NCBI GenBank assembly: GCA_902805995.1
Contig: CADCUU010000007.1
Location: forward strand, 1-9,795
Direction: 5' to 3'
Source: an uncultured Rubellimicrobium sp.
GTDB lineage: Bacteria; Pseudomonadota; Alphaproteobacteria; Rhodobacterales; Rhodobacteraceae
Length of the DNA stretch: 9,795 nucleotides
Position numbers and translations under genes: made by a program. The notes beneath the pieces are model-generated. The model saw only the letters and a list, made by a program, of their open reading frames with translations, made no database searches and was not told where the DNA came from. The stretch's first letter is position 1; the number at the start of each line of letters is the position of its first letter. Positions 1 to 6,496 of this stretch are shown here, one piece after another.

Positions 1-36
1 TCGCCTGAAACGGCTCGTAACACTGCTCTCAGTTGA

Positions 37-56
37 GCGAGGCGCACAGACCTCGC
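37..56. repeat. Short inverted repeat upstream of the protease gene
   Basis: The arms GCGAGG (37-42) and CCTCGC (51-56) can form a 6-bp stem with an 8-nt loop, just before the Shine-Dalgarno of the protease gene. There is no T-run, so it is not a convincing terminator. It may be a leader hairpin or chance in GC-rich DNA. The rest of 1-75 shows no gene I can support. Confidence 0.3.
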
Positions 57-75
57 GGGGCGGTGGAGCACAGGT

Positions 76-900
76 ATGCGGCTGGCAGGACTGCTGCTGG
101 CGCTCGGCCTTGCAGGCGCGGGCGCGGCAGCTGCAGAAGGCACGGGACCTCACGACCTGACCGAGATGGAGGCCGCCCCCTGGGAAGCGGTCGGCCGGCT
201 TGACATCCAGGGCAAGGGCTTCTGCACCGGCACCCTGATCGCGCCGAACCTCGTCCTCACCGCCGCGCACTGCCTCTATGACCGCAACACCGGCGCCCGG
301 ATCGAGCCGTCGCGCATCGAGTTCCGGGCCGGGTTCCGCAACGGCTGGGCGGCGGCCACGCGGGTCGCGCAGCGGGCGATGGCGCACCCGTCCTACATCT
401 TCAACCCCCATGCGGGCGCCGCCGAATCGGCGCATGACCTCGCCCTCGTGGAACTAACACAGCCGATCCCCGGCCCCGTCACCCCCTTCGAGACCGCCGA
501 GGAAGTGGGCACCGGCGCCACGGTCAGCGTCGTCTCCTACGCCGTGGGCCGCTCCGAGACCCCGTCGCGAGAGGAATCCTGCGGCGTCCTGGGGAGCGAG
601 GCCGGAGTTCTGGTCCTCACCTGCGACGTGGATTTCGGGGCCTCCGGCGCGCCCATCTTCGCCATGGACGGCTCCATCGCTCGCATCGTGTCCGTGGTGT
701 CGGCCAAGGGGGAACTCGGGGGCCGGCGCGTGTCGCTGGGCACCTCCCTCACCCAGCCCTTGGCCGAACTGCGCCAGGCCTTCGCCGACGCCCTGATGCC
801 CCAGGGCCGCAGCCTTGGCGCGGGTCAGCGGGCCGAGATCGGGGCCCGTTTCGTGACAGCCTCGGGGGACTTGAACAGGGAAATGCCGCTTCCCAGATAA
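76..900 (+). CDS. Secreted trypsin-like serine protease (S1 fold)
   Basis: This 274-residue protein is probably an exported chymotrypsin-fold serine peptidase acting in the periplasm or outside the cell. Residues 1-20 form a signal peptide (MRLAG, Leu/Ala core, likely cut after the AAAA run). The catalytic triad is visible: His65 in LTAAHC, Asp121 in HDLALVEL and Ser190 in FGASGAPIF. Cys50/Cys66 flank the His loop as in trypsins, and Cys169/Cys183 could form a second disulfide. The Ser motif GASGAP differs from the classic GDSGGP, and no trypsin-type specificity Asp can be placed confidently, so the substrate is unknown. The ATG at 76 has GGAG at 65-68, 7 nt upstream. The gene stands alone; no terminator follows, and its last codons overlap the proposed promoter of the downstream heat-shock gene. 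Family assignment is firm; the biological role is not. Confidence 0.9.
   Translation: MRLAGLLLALGLAGAGAAAAEGTGPHDLTEMEAAPWEAVGRLDIQGKGFCTGTLIAPNLVLTAAHCLYDRNTGARIEPSRIEFRAGFRNGWAAATRVAQRAMAHPSYIFNPHAGAAESAHDLALVELTQPIPGPVTPFETAEEVGTGATVSVVSYAVGRSETPSREESCGVLGSEAGVLVLTCDVDFGASGAPIFAMDGSIARIVSVVSAKGELGGRRVSLGTSLTQPLAELRQAFADALMPQGRSLGAGQRAEIGARFVTASGDLNREMPLPR
870..898 (+). promoter_or_regulatory. Candidate RpoH (sigma-32) heat-shock promoter for hsp20
   Basis: CTTGAA at 870-875 and CCCAGAT at 892-898 match the alphaproteobacterial RpoH pattern CTTG-N17-18-CYTATNT, with an 18-nt gap after CTTG. All four -35 core bases match, and four of the six specified -10 bases do. The whole promoter lies in the last codons of the upstream protease gene. 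Transcription would begin near 904-906, giving a leader of about 80 nt before the Hsp20 start at 987. The consensus is established knowledge; its use here is inferred from the sequence match and the nature of the downstream gene. Confidence 0.6.
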
Positions 901-901
901 C

Positions 902-986
902 GGTCACCGGGGTGCCCCAGGGGCCCCGGACCAACAGGCCAGTCCCCCATGGGATGGTCCCACCGTTATCGCTTTCGAGGATGACC
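902..986 (+). promoter_or_regulatory. ROSE-like RNA thermometer in the hsp20 leader
   Basis: The leader folds into successive hairpins. The last one matches ROSE elements, in which a conserved UYGCU pairs with the Shine-Dalgarno. Here UCGCU (969-973) is followed by a UUCG loop (974-977) and AGGA (978-981). Pairs are U973-A978, C972-G979, C970-G980 and U969-A981, leaving G971 unpaired exactly where ROSE elements carry their key G. The stem extends outward as A968-U982, U967-G983 wobble, U966-A984 and G965-C985, reaching 2 nt from the start codon at 987. Upstream, GGTC/GACC plus CGGGG/CCCCG form a hairpin over 902-932, and GGACCA (928-933) can alternatively pair with TGGTCC (955-960). Such elements mask the ribosome site at low temperature and melt on heating. 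Pairing is read by eye; no folding energy was calculated. Confidence 0.75.
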
Positions 987-1454
987 ATGCGCAGCTTTGA
1001 TCTTGCCCCGCTTTACCGGGCCACTGTCGGCTTCGACCAGATCGCCGACCTCATGGACCGTGCCCTGACGCAGGACGTGTCCACGACCAACTATCCGCCC
1101 TACAACATCGAGAAGCTGGCCGACGGGTCCTGGCGCATCTCGATCGCCGTTGCGGGCTTCGCGTCCTCCGAACTCTCCGCCGAAGTGCGCGAGAACGCCC
1201 TGATCGTGACCGCCCGCAAGGCCGAGGACACCGCCGAGCGGAAGTTCCTCCACCGCGGCATCGCGACCCGCGCCTTCGAGCGTCGCTTCCACCTGGCCGA
1301 CCATGTCCGCGTGACCGGCGCGTCGCATGTGGACGGTATGCTCCACATCGACCTCGTGCGCGAAGTGCCCGAGGCCCTGAAGCCCCGCCGCATCGAGATC
1401 GCGAAGGCCGCTCCGCAGGACACGAACCTCGTCGAGGCCAAGGCGGTCAACTGA
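987..1454 (+). CDS. ibpA: Small heat-shock protein, IbpA/Hsp20 family
   Basis: This is an ATP-independent cytoplasmic holdase that binds unfolding proteins during heat stress and hands them to DnaK/ClpB. The 155-residue product opens MRSFDLAPLYRATVGFDQIA, closely resembling the E. coli IbpA start MRNFDLSPLYRSAIGFD. It then carries an alpha-crystallin domain with PPYNIE, IAVAGF, a central ERxFxLADHVRVTGA-type segment and GMLHIDL, and ends in the oligomerisation motif IEI within RRIEI. I chose ATG 987 because AGGA at 978-981 lies 5 nt upstream and the protein then aligns with family N-termini. ATG 981 overlaps the end of that Shine-Dalgarno, and ATG 912 would add 25 residues unlike the family. 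Regulation appears dual: an RpoH-like promoter at 870-898 and a ROSE-like leader. A strong terminator follows, so the gene is monocistronic. Confidence 0.93.
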   Translation: MRSFDLAPLYRATVGFDQIADLMDRALTQDVSTTNYPPYNIEKLADGSWRISIAVAGFASSELSAEVRENALIVTARKAEDTAERKFLHRGIATRAFERRFHLADHVRVTGASHVDGMLHIDLVREVPEALKPRRIEIAKAAPQDTNLVEAKAVN

Positions 1455-1495
1455 TCGCCACGACCCGACGGCGGGCTCGCCGCTGGACGTACGAC

Positions 1496-1527
1496 AAAGG
1501 CGCGGACCGCAGGGTCCGCGCCTTTTT
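1496..1527 (+). terminator. Intrinsic terminator after hsp20, probably bidirectional
   Basis: A perfect 10-bp stem GGCGCGGACC (1499-1508) / GGTCCGCGCC (1513-1522) with a 4-nt loop is followed by TTTTT (1523-1527). AAA at 1496-1498 can extend the stem into the T-run. It lies 41 nt after the Hsp20 stop. On the opposite strand the same stem is followed by TTTG, so it may also stop transcripts from the convergent PRC-barrel gene. Confidence 0.9.
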
Positions 1528-1542
1528 GCTTGGGCAGAAGGG

Positions 1543-1558
1543 AGGGGCCGAAGCCCCT
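1543..1558 (-). terminator. UUCG-capped hairpin after the PRC-barrel gene
   Basis: Read on the minus strand, AGGGGC-TTCG-GCCCCT forms a 6-bp stem capped by a C(UUCG)G tetraloop, an exceptionally stable hairpin, beginning 6 nt after the stop codon at 1565. It lacks a U-run of its own. Together with the stem at 1499-1522 it makes a tandem terminator or 3'-end stabiliser for the leftward transcript. Confidence 0.55.
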
Positions 1559-1564
1559 GCCCCA

Positions 1565-2620
1565 TCACTCCGTCTGGTACTCCGGAAGCTGCTCCATCTC
1601 GTCCCGGGTCATGTTGACCACGATCTGGTCGCCCTGGAGCTGAAGCTGGTCCCAAGTCACCGCGACCTGCGTCCCGCCAAGGCCCAGCGCCCCGCCACGC
1701 TTGACGAGCAACGCTTCGATCTGGCCATCGGAGGTGACGAGGATATCGCTGACCTCCCCGCCTTCCTCACCGTCCGAGGTCACGATCTGCCGGCCCATGA
1801 TGGCGTCGGCCTCTGCCGGGATCGACGCGGTCTGGAGCCCCATCGCCGACTGCGCCAGCGCCTGCATGTCCTCTCCGGCGGCCTGCGGGTCGTCCTGAAG
1901 CTGCTGGCGCACTTGCTGGGACTGGGTCTGGAGCGATGTCACCTGCTCCTGCATGGCCTGGTCGCCATCTTGGCTGACCTGCTGAAGAGCGGTGTCGAAC
2001 TCGTCGAGGGCCGTCGTCGCATCCTGCTGCGCCTGCTGCGCGTCCTGGTCGGCTGCGACGTTGCCGGTCGTGGCCGCGGCGCTATCCACGGTCACATCGG
2101 TGCCCGCGCCCGTGCCGGTCGCGGTGTCAGCGGCGGGCTCCGTGCCATCGACGGACACGGCCCCGCTCTGGAGTTGCTGGGCCGCCTCGTTCAGCCGCTC
2201 GGCCGCTTGCGTCAGCGCCATCATCGGATCGCCCGAAGCGGCGGCATCCGTCGCAGGAGCCGCTGCGGTGGCGCCTTCGCCACCCGTGGTGGTCACGACC
2301 TCGCCCTCAACCGCAGGGGCCGTCTCGGTCGTGGTCGCCGCATCGGCGGCATCGCTCGCGGCGTCCGTCGCGGCCCCGGCCGTGTCGGTGACGGCATCGG
2401 CGGCCTCACCCGCGGCATCGCCGGCAGTTTCGGCCGCCGCACCGGCCGTGTCCGTCACCGCGTCGGCGGTCGCGCCGGCCGCATCGCCCACCGCATCCGC
2501 AGCCTGACCTGCCGTGTCGGCGGCCGTATCGGCGGCGGTGTCTCCGGTGGTCTCTTGGGCGTAGGCCGGAACGGCCATCAGCGCCGCCACGGAGGCGGCG
2601 AGAAGAAGATTGTGGCGCAT
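1565..2620 (-). CDS. Secreted PRC-barrel protein with acidic 11-residue repeats
   Basis: This 351-residue envelope protein has three parts. Residues 1-21 are a signal peptide ending AYA. A long low-complexity Ala/Thr/Asp region follows, in which residues 33-98 are six consecutive 11-mers of the form xxD[TA]A[GD]xAx[DE/T][AT]; Lys and Arg are absent from the mature N-terminus until about residue 140. Residues about 190-250 are Gln/Asp/Ala-rich and probably helical or coiled coil. Residues about 273-345 form a PRC-barrel: IMGRQIV, a beta-rich core with GEVSDILV and IEALLVKRGG, then DQIVVNMTRDEMEQLPEY. PRC-barrels are small beta-barrels found in RimM, photosynthetic reaction-centre H subunits and many alphaproteobacterial stress or envelope proteins. 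The start at 2620 has AGAGG 7 nt upstream. The precise role is unknown; the repeat resembles the 11-mer periodicity of group 3 LEA proteins, which suggests but does not prove a protective or spacer function. Confidence 0.85.
   Translation of the reverse strand: MRHNLLLAASVAALMAVPAYAQETTGDTAADTAADTAGQAADAVGDAAGATADAVTDTAGAAAETAGDAAGEAADAVTDTAGAATDAASDAADAATTTETAPAVEGEVVTTTGGEGATAAAPATDAAASGDPMMALTQAAERLNEAAQQLQSGAVSVDGTEPAADTATGTGAGTDVTVDSAAATTGNVAADQDAQQAQQDATTALDEFDTALQQVSQDGDQAMQEQVTSLQTQSQQVRQQLQDDPQAAGEDMQALAQSAMGLQTASIPAEADAIMGRQIVTSDGEEGGEVSDILVTSDGQIEALLVKRGGALGLGGTQVAVTWDQLQLQGDQIVVNMTRDEMEQLPEYQTE
2327..2524 (-). repeat. Six tandem 33-bp units encoding 11-residue repeats
   Basis: The six units are AADTAGQAADA, VGDAAGATADA, VTDTAGAAAET, AGDAAGEAADA, VTDTAGAATDA and ASDAADAATTT (residues 33-98 of the PRC-barrel protein). 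Position 3 is always Asp, position 5 always Ala, and position 10 is Asp or Glu in five of six. Units 3 and 5 are almost identical (VTDTAGAA), suggesting duplication of a two-unit block. The register is exact with no insertions. Confidence 0.85.
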
Positions 2621-2656
2621 GGAGTGGCCTCTGGGATTGGGGAAGTGTCGCCGACC

Positions 2657-2682
2657 AACCGAAAGGCTCGCCCGTTAGTTCC
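2657..2682 (-). promoter_or_regulatory. Possible ECF (EcfG-type) promoter for the PRC-barrel gene
   Basis: On the minus strand GGAAC (2682-2678) is followed after 16 nt by CGGTT (2661-2657). Alphaproteobacterial general-stress sigma factors of the EcfG group recognise GGAAC-N16-18-CGTT, so this is a one-base-off match. Transcription would start near 2650, about 30 nt before the ATG. It is a short degenerate motif, and I do not know whether this organism encodes EcfG. A sigma-70-like -10, TATAAC (2788-2783), is an alternative that would give a leader of about 155 nt. Confidence 0.3.
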
Positions 2683-2684
2683 GC

Positions 2685-2711
2685 CATCCTGCCCGATTCG
2701 CGGGCAGGATG
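2685..2711. repeat. Perfect 11-bp inverted repeat between polA and the PRC-barrel gene
   Basis: CATCCTGCCCG (2685-2695) and CGGGCAGGATG (2701-2711) are perfect reverse complements with a 5-nt spacer ATTCG. The site lies about 176 nt downstream of the polA stop and 65 nt upstream of the PRC-barrel start. Neither strand shows a U-run after it, so it is either a tail-less terminator for polA or a protein-binding or leader hairpin. It lies 2 nt upstream of the possible GGAAC -35 element. Confidence 0.7.
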
Positions 2712-2887
2712 CGCAAAGGGTTAAGATCCCGTTCCCCCAACGAACGCCACCGAGCGGAGCGCGCAACACCCCCCAGACCTGGGTTATATTGGGCCTTCGA
2801 CACCCTCAGCCCCGGTCCGCGATGCCCCTCGCCCTTCCTCCGCACCCGTCAGTCCCCAAGCCCGCCTTCGCGGCCCCGGGCGCGCGT

Positions 2888-5701
2888 CTAGTGCGCCTGC
2901 GCCCAGGTCTGCCCCACCCCCGCCTCGACCTCGAGAGCGACGTGCAGCTTCACGGCCGGATCGGCGGCGTTGACCATGACCTCCCGCGCCCGCGCGATCA
3001 GCTCCTCCTCCGCCCCCGTCTCCACCTCGAACAAAAGCTCGTCATGAACCTGGAGGAGCATCCGCGCGGGCAGCCCGTCGATGGCCGGGTCCATGCGGAT
3101 CATGGCGCGACGGATGATGTCGGCGGCCGTGCCCTGGATCGGCGCGTTGATCGCGGCCCGGCGGGCAAAGGACGCGCCAGGGCCTCTCGCATTGATCTCC
3201 GGCGTGTGGATGCGGCGACCGAACAGCGTCTGGACGTAGCCCCGCTCCTTGGCGCCTGCGATGACGCTGTCCATGTAGGCCTTGATGCCGGGGAACTTCT
3301 CGAAATATCGGTCGATGAACTGCTGCGCCTGATCCCGGGGAATGCGCAGGTTCCGCGCCAGGCCGAAGCCCGAGATCCCGTAGATGATCCCGAAGTTGAT
3401 GGCCTTCGCCCGGCGGCGAAGCTCCGGCGTCATCTCCTCCAGCGGTACGCCAAACATCTCGGACGCGGTGATGGCGTGGATGTCCCGACCCTCGCGGAAC
3501 GCGGCCTTCAGCTCCGGCAGGTCGGCCATATGGGCCAAAAGCCGCAACTCGATCTGGGAATAGTCGAGCGACACGAGCACGCGCCCCGGCTCCGCCACGA
3601 AGGCCTCGCGGATGCGGCGCCCCTCCTCCGTCCGAACGGGAATGTTCTGGAGGTTCGGGTCCGACGACGCGAGCCGCCCCGTGTTGGCCCCTGCGATGGA
3701 GTAGGACGTATGCACCCGCCCCGTATCCGGGTTGATCGCGGTCTGGAGGTTGTCGGTGTAGGTGCTCTTGAGCTTCGACACGCTGCGCCAGTCGAGCACG
3801 ATCCCCGGCAGGGTGTGCTCGGTGGCGAGGTCCTCCAGCACGTTCACGTCCGTCCCGTAGGCCCCGGTCTTGCCCTTCACGCCGCCCGGCAGCTTCAACT
3901 CGTCGAACAGCAACTCCCCCAGCTGCTTGGGGGAGCCGAGGTTGAAAGGCCGCCCCGCGACCTCCTGCGCCTCCGCCTCCAGCCGCGCCATCGTCTGGGC
4001 AAAGGCCGCCGACATGCGGGACAGCGTGTCGCGGTCCACCTTGATCCCGGCCATCTCCATCCGCGCGAGCGGCTGGACCAGGGGCCGCTCCAGCGTCTCG
4101 TAGACGGTGGTGACGCGCGCCTGATGCAGGCGCGGGCGCAGGGTGAGCCAGAGCCGCAGCGTCACGTCCGCGTCCTCGGCGGCGTAGGGAGTCGCGCGCT
4201 CGATCGGCACCCGATCAAAGGTGACCTGGGACTTGCCGGTGCCGATCAGCTCCTTGATCGGGATGGGGATGTGGCCAAGGTAGCGCTCCGACAGCTCGTC
4301 CATGCCGTGGTTGTGCAAGCCCCCATGGAGCGCGTAGCTCAGCAGCATGGTGTCGTCGAAGGGCGCAACCTCGATCCCGTGGCGGGCCAGGACCTTCCAG
4401 TCGTACTTGATGTTCTGCCCGATCTTGAGGATGTCGTCCGCCTCAAGCACCGGCTTCAGCGCGTCCAGCACCTCCTGAAGCGGCAACTGCCCCTCGGCCA
4501 TCGCATCGCCGCCGAACAGGTCCGTGGTGGCCTGCGCGCGGTGGCCCACGGGGATGTAGCAGGCAACGTTCGGCGCCGTAGCGAGGGAAATGCCCGCCAA
4601 CTCGGCCAGCATCTCGTTGAGGGACGTGGTCTCAGTATCCACCGCGACGTGGCCCGTCTCGTGGATCATGGCGATCCATCGGTCGAGCTGCTCGCGCGTC
4701 CGCACCGTCTCGTAGGCGGCGCGGTCGATGGGCGGAAGCTGCGGCTCCTCGGGGGCGGCAGCATCGGCGGGGCGCGGCGTCTGGCCCGCATCCTCGGTGA
4801 TGGCGGGCGCGTCCACGCCCAGCCGCTGCGCGACCTTCTTCGACAGGGTGCGGAACTCCATCCGCCCCAGGAAGTCGAGGATCGTGGCCGGGTCGGGCTC
4901 CCTCACCTCAAGGCTTTCGAGGTCGAAGTCGAGCGGCATGTCGCAATGGAGCGTCACCAGTTCGCGCGACAGGCGGATCTGGTCGGCGAAGTCGATCAGC
5001 GTCTTGCGGCGCTTCTCCTGCTTGATCTCCCCCGCGCGGGCCAGCAGCGTGTCGAGGTCGCCGTATTCCTGGATGAGCTGCGCGGCCGTCTTGGGCCCGA
5101 TGCCCGGCGCTCCGGGGACGTTGTCCACCGAATCGCCCATCAGCGCCTGCACGTCCACGACGCGGTCGGGAAAGACGCCGAACTTCTCGAACACGCCGTC
5201 GCGGTCGATGCGCTTGTTCTTCATGGGGTCGAGCATCTCCACCCCGTCGCCCACAAGCTGCATCATGTCCTTGTCCGAGGACACGATGGTCACCCGCCCG
5301 CCCGCGTCCCGCGCCTTGCAGGTGAGCGTGGCGATGATGTCGTCGGCTTCGTAGCCCTCGATCTCGTGGCAGCTCACGCCAAAGGCGCGCGTAGCCTCCC
5401 GCGTCAGCGGGAACTGGGGGGCGAGGTCCGGCGGCGGCGGCGGGCGGTGCGCCTTGTAGTCGTCGTAAAGGTCATTGCGGAACGACTTGGAGGAGAAGTC
5501 GAAGATCACCGCCACATGGGTCGCGGCATCCGCACCGTTGTTGTTCTCGATGTAGCGCAACAGCATGTTGCAGAAGCCCGCGACCGCCCCCACCGGCGCG
5601 CCGTCCGACTTCCGCGTGAGCGGGGGCAGAGCGTGATAGGCCCGGAAGATGAAGGCCGAGCCGTCGATCAGGTGCAGGTGGCACCCCTTGCCGAAGGACA
5701 T
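2888..5701 (-). CDS. polA: DNA polymerase I
   Basis: This 937-residue enzyme fills gaps and removes primers in replication and repair; E. coli Pol I has 928 residues. All three domains are present. The 5'-3' flap nuclease (about 1-300) shows LIDGSAF, EGYEADD (115-121), SSDKDMMQLV (141-150) and GDSVDNVPG with the helix-hairpin-helix PGIGPKTAAQL. The 3'-5' exonuclease (about 325-525) keeps the metal ligands Asp355 and Glu357 (DTETTS), Asp434 (IKYDWK) and Tyr506/Asp510 (YAAEDAD), so proofreading should be active, unlike in Taq. The polymerase domain has motif A DYSQIELR (Asp713), motif B RRRAKAINFGIIYG (Lys766, Phe770, Tyr774) and motif C QVHDELLFE (Asp887). The ATG at 5701 lies 18 nt from the zinc-finger gene stop, with a G-rich Shine-Dalgarno (GGGGAG) upstream. 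It is probably co-transcribed with that gene. Confidence 0.98.
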   Translation of the reverse strand: MSFGKGCHLHLIDGSAFIFRAYHALPPLTRKSDGAPVGAVAGFCNMLLRYIENNNGADAATHVAVIFDFSSKSFRNDLYDDYKAHRPPPPPDLAPQFPLTREATRAFGVSCHEIEGYEADDIIATLTCKARDAGGRVTIVSSDKDMMQLVGDGVEMLDPMKNKRIDRDGVFEKFGVFPDRVVDVQALMGDSVDNVPGAPGIGPKTAAQLIQEYGDLDTLLARAGEIKQEKRRKTLIDFADQIRLSRELVTLHCDMPLDFDLESLEVREPDPATILDFLGRMEFRTLSKKVAQRLGVDAPAITEDAGQTPRPADAAAPEEPQLPPIDRAAYETVRTREQLDRWIAMIHETGHVAVDTETTSLNEMLAELAGISLATAPNVACYIPVGHRAQATTDLFGGDAMAEGQLPLQEVLDALKPVLEADDILKIGQNIKYDWKVLARHGIEVAPFDDTMLLSYALHGGLHNHGMDELSERYLGHIPIPIKELIGTGKSQVTFDRVPIERATPYAAEDADVTLRLWLTLRPRLHQARVTTVYETLERPLVQPLARMEMAGIKVDRDTLSRMSAAFAQTMARLEAEAQEVAGRPFNLGSPKQLGELLFDELKLPGGVKGKTGAYGTDVNVLEDLATEHTLPGIVLDWRSVSKLKSTYTDNLQTAINPDTGRVHTSYSIAGANTGRLASSDPNLQNIPVRTEEGRRIREAFVAEPGRVLVSLDYSQIELRLLAHMADLPELKAAFREGRDIHAITASEMFGVPLEEMTPELRRRAKAINFGIIYGISGFGLARNLRIPRDQAQQFIDRYFEKFPGIKAYMDSVIAGAKERGYVQTLFGRRIHTPEINARGPGASFARRAAINAPIQGTAADIIRRAMIRMDPAIDGLPARMLLQVHDELLFEVETGAEEELIARAREVMVNAADPAVKLHVALEVEAGVGQTWAQAH

Positions 5702-5719
5702 GCCCCCCGCTCCCCGTTG

Positions 5720-6091
5720 TTATTCGCTGTGGGTCTGGCCCGCGGCCCCGTCATTGCCGCGGTGCGGCCCGTCGGTCCCGTCGCCCGGCTGCTTGCCCAG
5801 CACGTCGCCGCGCTGGTCCGCGCCCGTGATCCGGTCGGCGCGGGTGCTGTGATGGACGGCTGTGGCGGTGGTGCCGTCCACGTATTCCTTGTGGATGAAT
5901 CGGGCGTCGCAGTAGCCGCAGTCGACGTAGCCCTGCTCGCGCGGGATGGTCAGCCAGACGCGGGGATGGCCCAGGGCCCCCTCTCCTCCGTCGCAGGACA
6001 CGCGAAAGGCGGTCACGACCTTCACCTCGGGCGGGGGAAGTCCGTCCGGCGCGGGATGGTCGGTGCGGCGGAGCATGATCTGGCGGCTCAT
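5720..6091 (-). CDS. CHCC-type zinc-finger protein with a C-terminal extension
   Basis: This 123-residue protein carries the zf-CHCC domain: Cys33, His42, Cys58 and Cys61 in the pattern C-x8-H-x15-C-x2-C, within [15 protein letters not shown] and CGYCDARF. The same zinc site occurs in mitochondrial complex I accessory subunit NDUFS6, and bacterial members are typically about 60-75 residues. Here about 50 more hydrophilic residues follow the finger, rich in Gly, Asp, Thr and His and without recognisable fold. The ATG at 6091 has only a weak Shine-Dalgarno (GAGAG, about 8 nt upstream). The gene precedes polA by 18 nt, so the two are probably one transcription unit. It may assist iron-sulfur or respiratory complex biogenesis, but no function in this context can be read from the sequence. 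Confidence 0.85.
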   Translation of the reverse strand: MSRQIMLRRTDHPAPDGLPPPEVKVVTAFRVSCDGGEGALGHPRVWLTIPREQGYVDCGYCDARFIHKEYVDGTTATAVHHSTRADRITGADQRGDVLGKQPGDGTDGPHRGNDGAAGQTHSE

Positions 6092-6166
6092 GGGAGGGCT
6101 CTCGGTTGTCCAGCGGTCGGGCCGGACCTTAGCGCGGGCGGGCGGCGAGGGAAAGGACGCCTCCCC

Positions 6167-6493
6167 TCAGTCGGGCTTCAGACGAGCTTCAAGCAGGTCT
6201 TGCGCAGGGCTGTCGATCACGACGGCGAAGGCATGAAGCTCCACCCGCATGAGGCCCTCGGCCACGGCGGGGTCGGTTTCGGCGATGCGGCGCGCCTCGC
6301 CCTCGTCCGGGGCCTCGAAGACACAGAACCCGTAATCCCCGTTCTCCGCCCGGCCCACGAAGCGCACCGCGCCGGTGGCATGGAGCGTCTGGAGATGCCC
6401 CCAGTGGCGGCCCATGATCGCCATCTCCTCCGGCGTGATCGTGGCCGCGAAGTCCGCGCGGGGCGGCAGGATGCGATAGGCGAAGGTCGGCAT
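6167..6493 (-). CDS. YciI-like (YCII-related) protein
   Basis: This 108-residue cytoplasmic protein belongs to the YCII-related family, with the ferredoxin-like alpha/beta barrel of small dimeric enzymes. Recognisable parts are MGRHWGHLQTLHATG (His30 and His33), the strand GRAENGDYGFCVFEAPDEGEA, and the conserved ETDPAVAEGLM segment (Asp74), followed by VELHAF. Family members carry a conserved His/Asp pair thought to act in catalysis; most have unknown substrates. The start at 6493 lies 3 nt from the stop of the upstream secreted-protein gene, which implies translational coupling. Seventy-five nt without a clear terminator separate it from the zinc-finger gene, so read-through into zf-polA is possible. 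Confidence 0.85.
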   Translation of the reverse strand: MPTFAYRILPPRADFAATITPEEMAIMGRHWGHLQTLHATGAVRFVGRAENGDYGFCVFEAPDEGEARRIAETDPAVAEGLMRVELHAFAVVIDSPAQDLLEARLKPD

Positions 6494-6496
6494 GGG

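Noticed and set aside
1..75. RNA gene or tail of an upstream gene at the left edge
   Set aside because: A frame ending in TGA at 34-36 exists, but eleven codons are too few to judge. No tRNA T-arm or other RNA signature is visible.
912..986. Hsp20 translation starting at 912
   Set aside because: The extra 25 residues are unlike the family, no Shine-Dalgarno precedes 912, and the region forms the structured leader.
966..1655. Minus-strand frame of 229 codons opposite hsp20
   Set aside because: It is antisense to a firmly identified Hsp20 gene, crosses its terminator and shows biased shadow composition.
1992..2507. Plus-strand frame of Ala/Ser/Val repeats opposite the PRC-barrel gene
   Set aside because: It is the antisense reading of the 11-mer repeat region; the repeats fully explain its periodic composition.
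6092..6166. Promoter-like TTTCCC / TAAGGT pair (17-nt spacing, minus strand) upstream of the zinc-finger gene
   Set aside because: Each hexamer matches only about half of the sigma-70 consensus in a GC-rich gap. It is possible but not supported enough to list.
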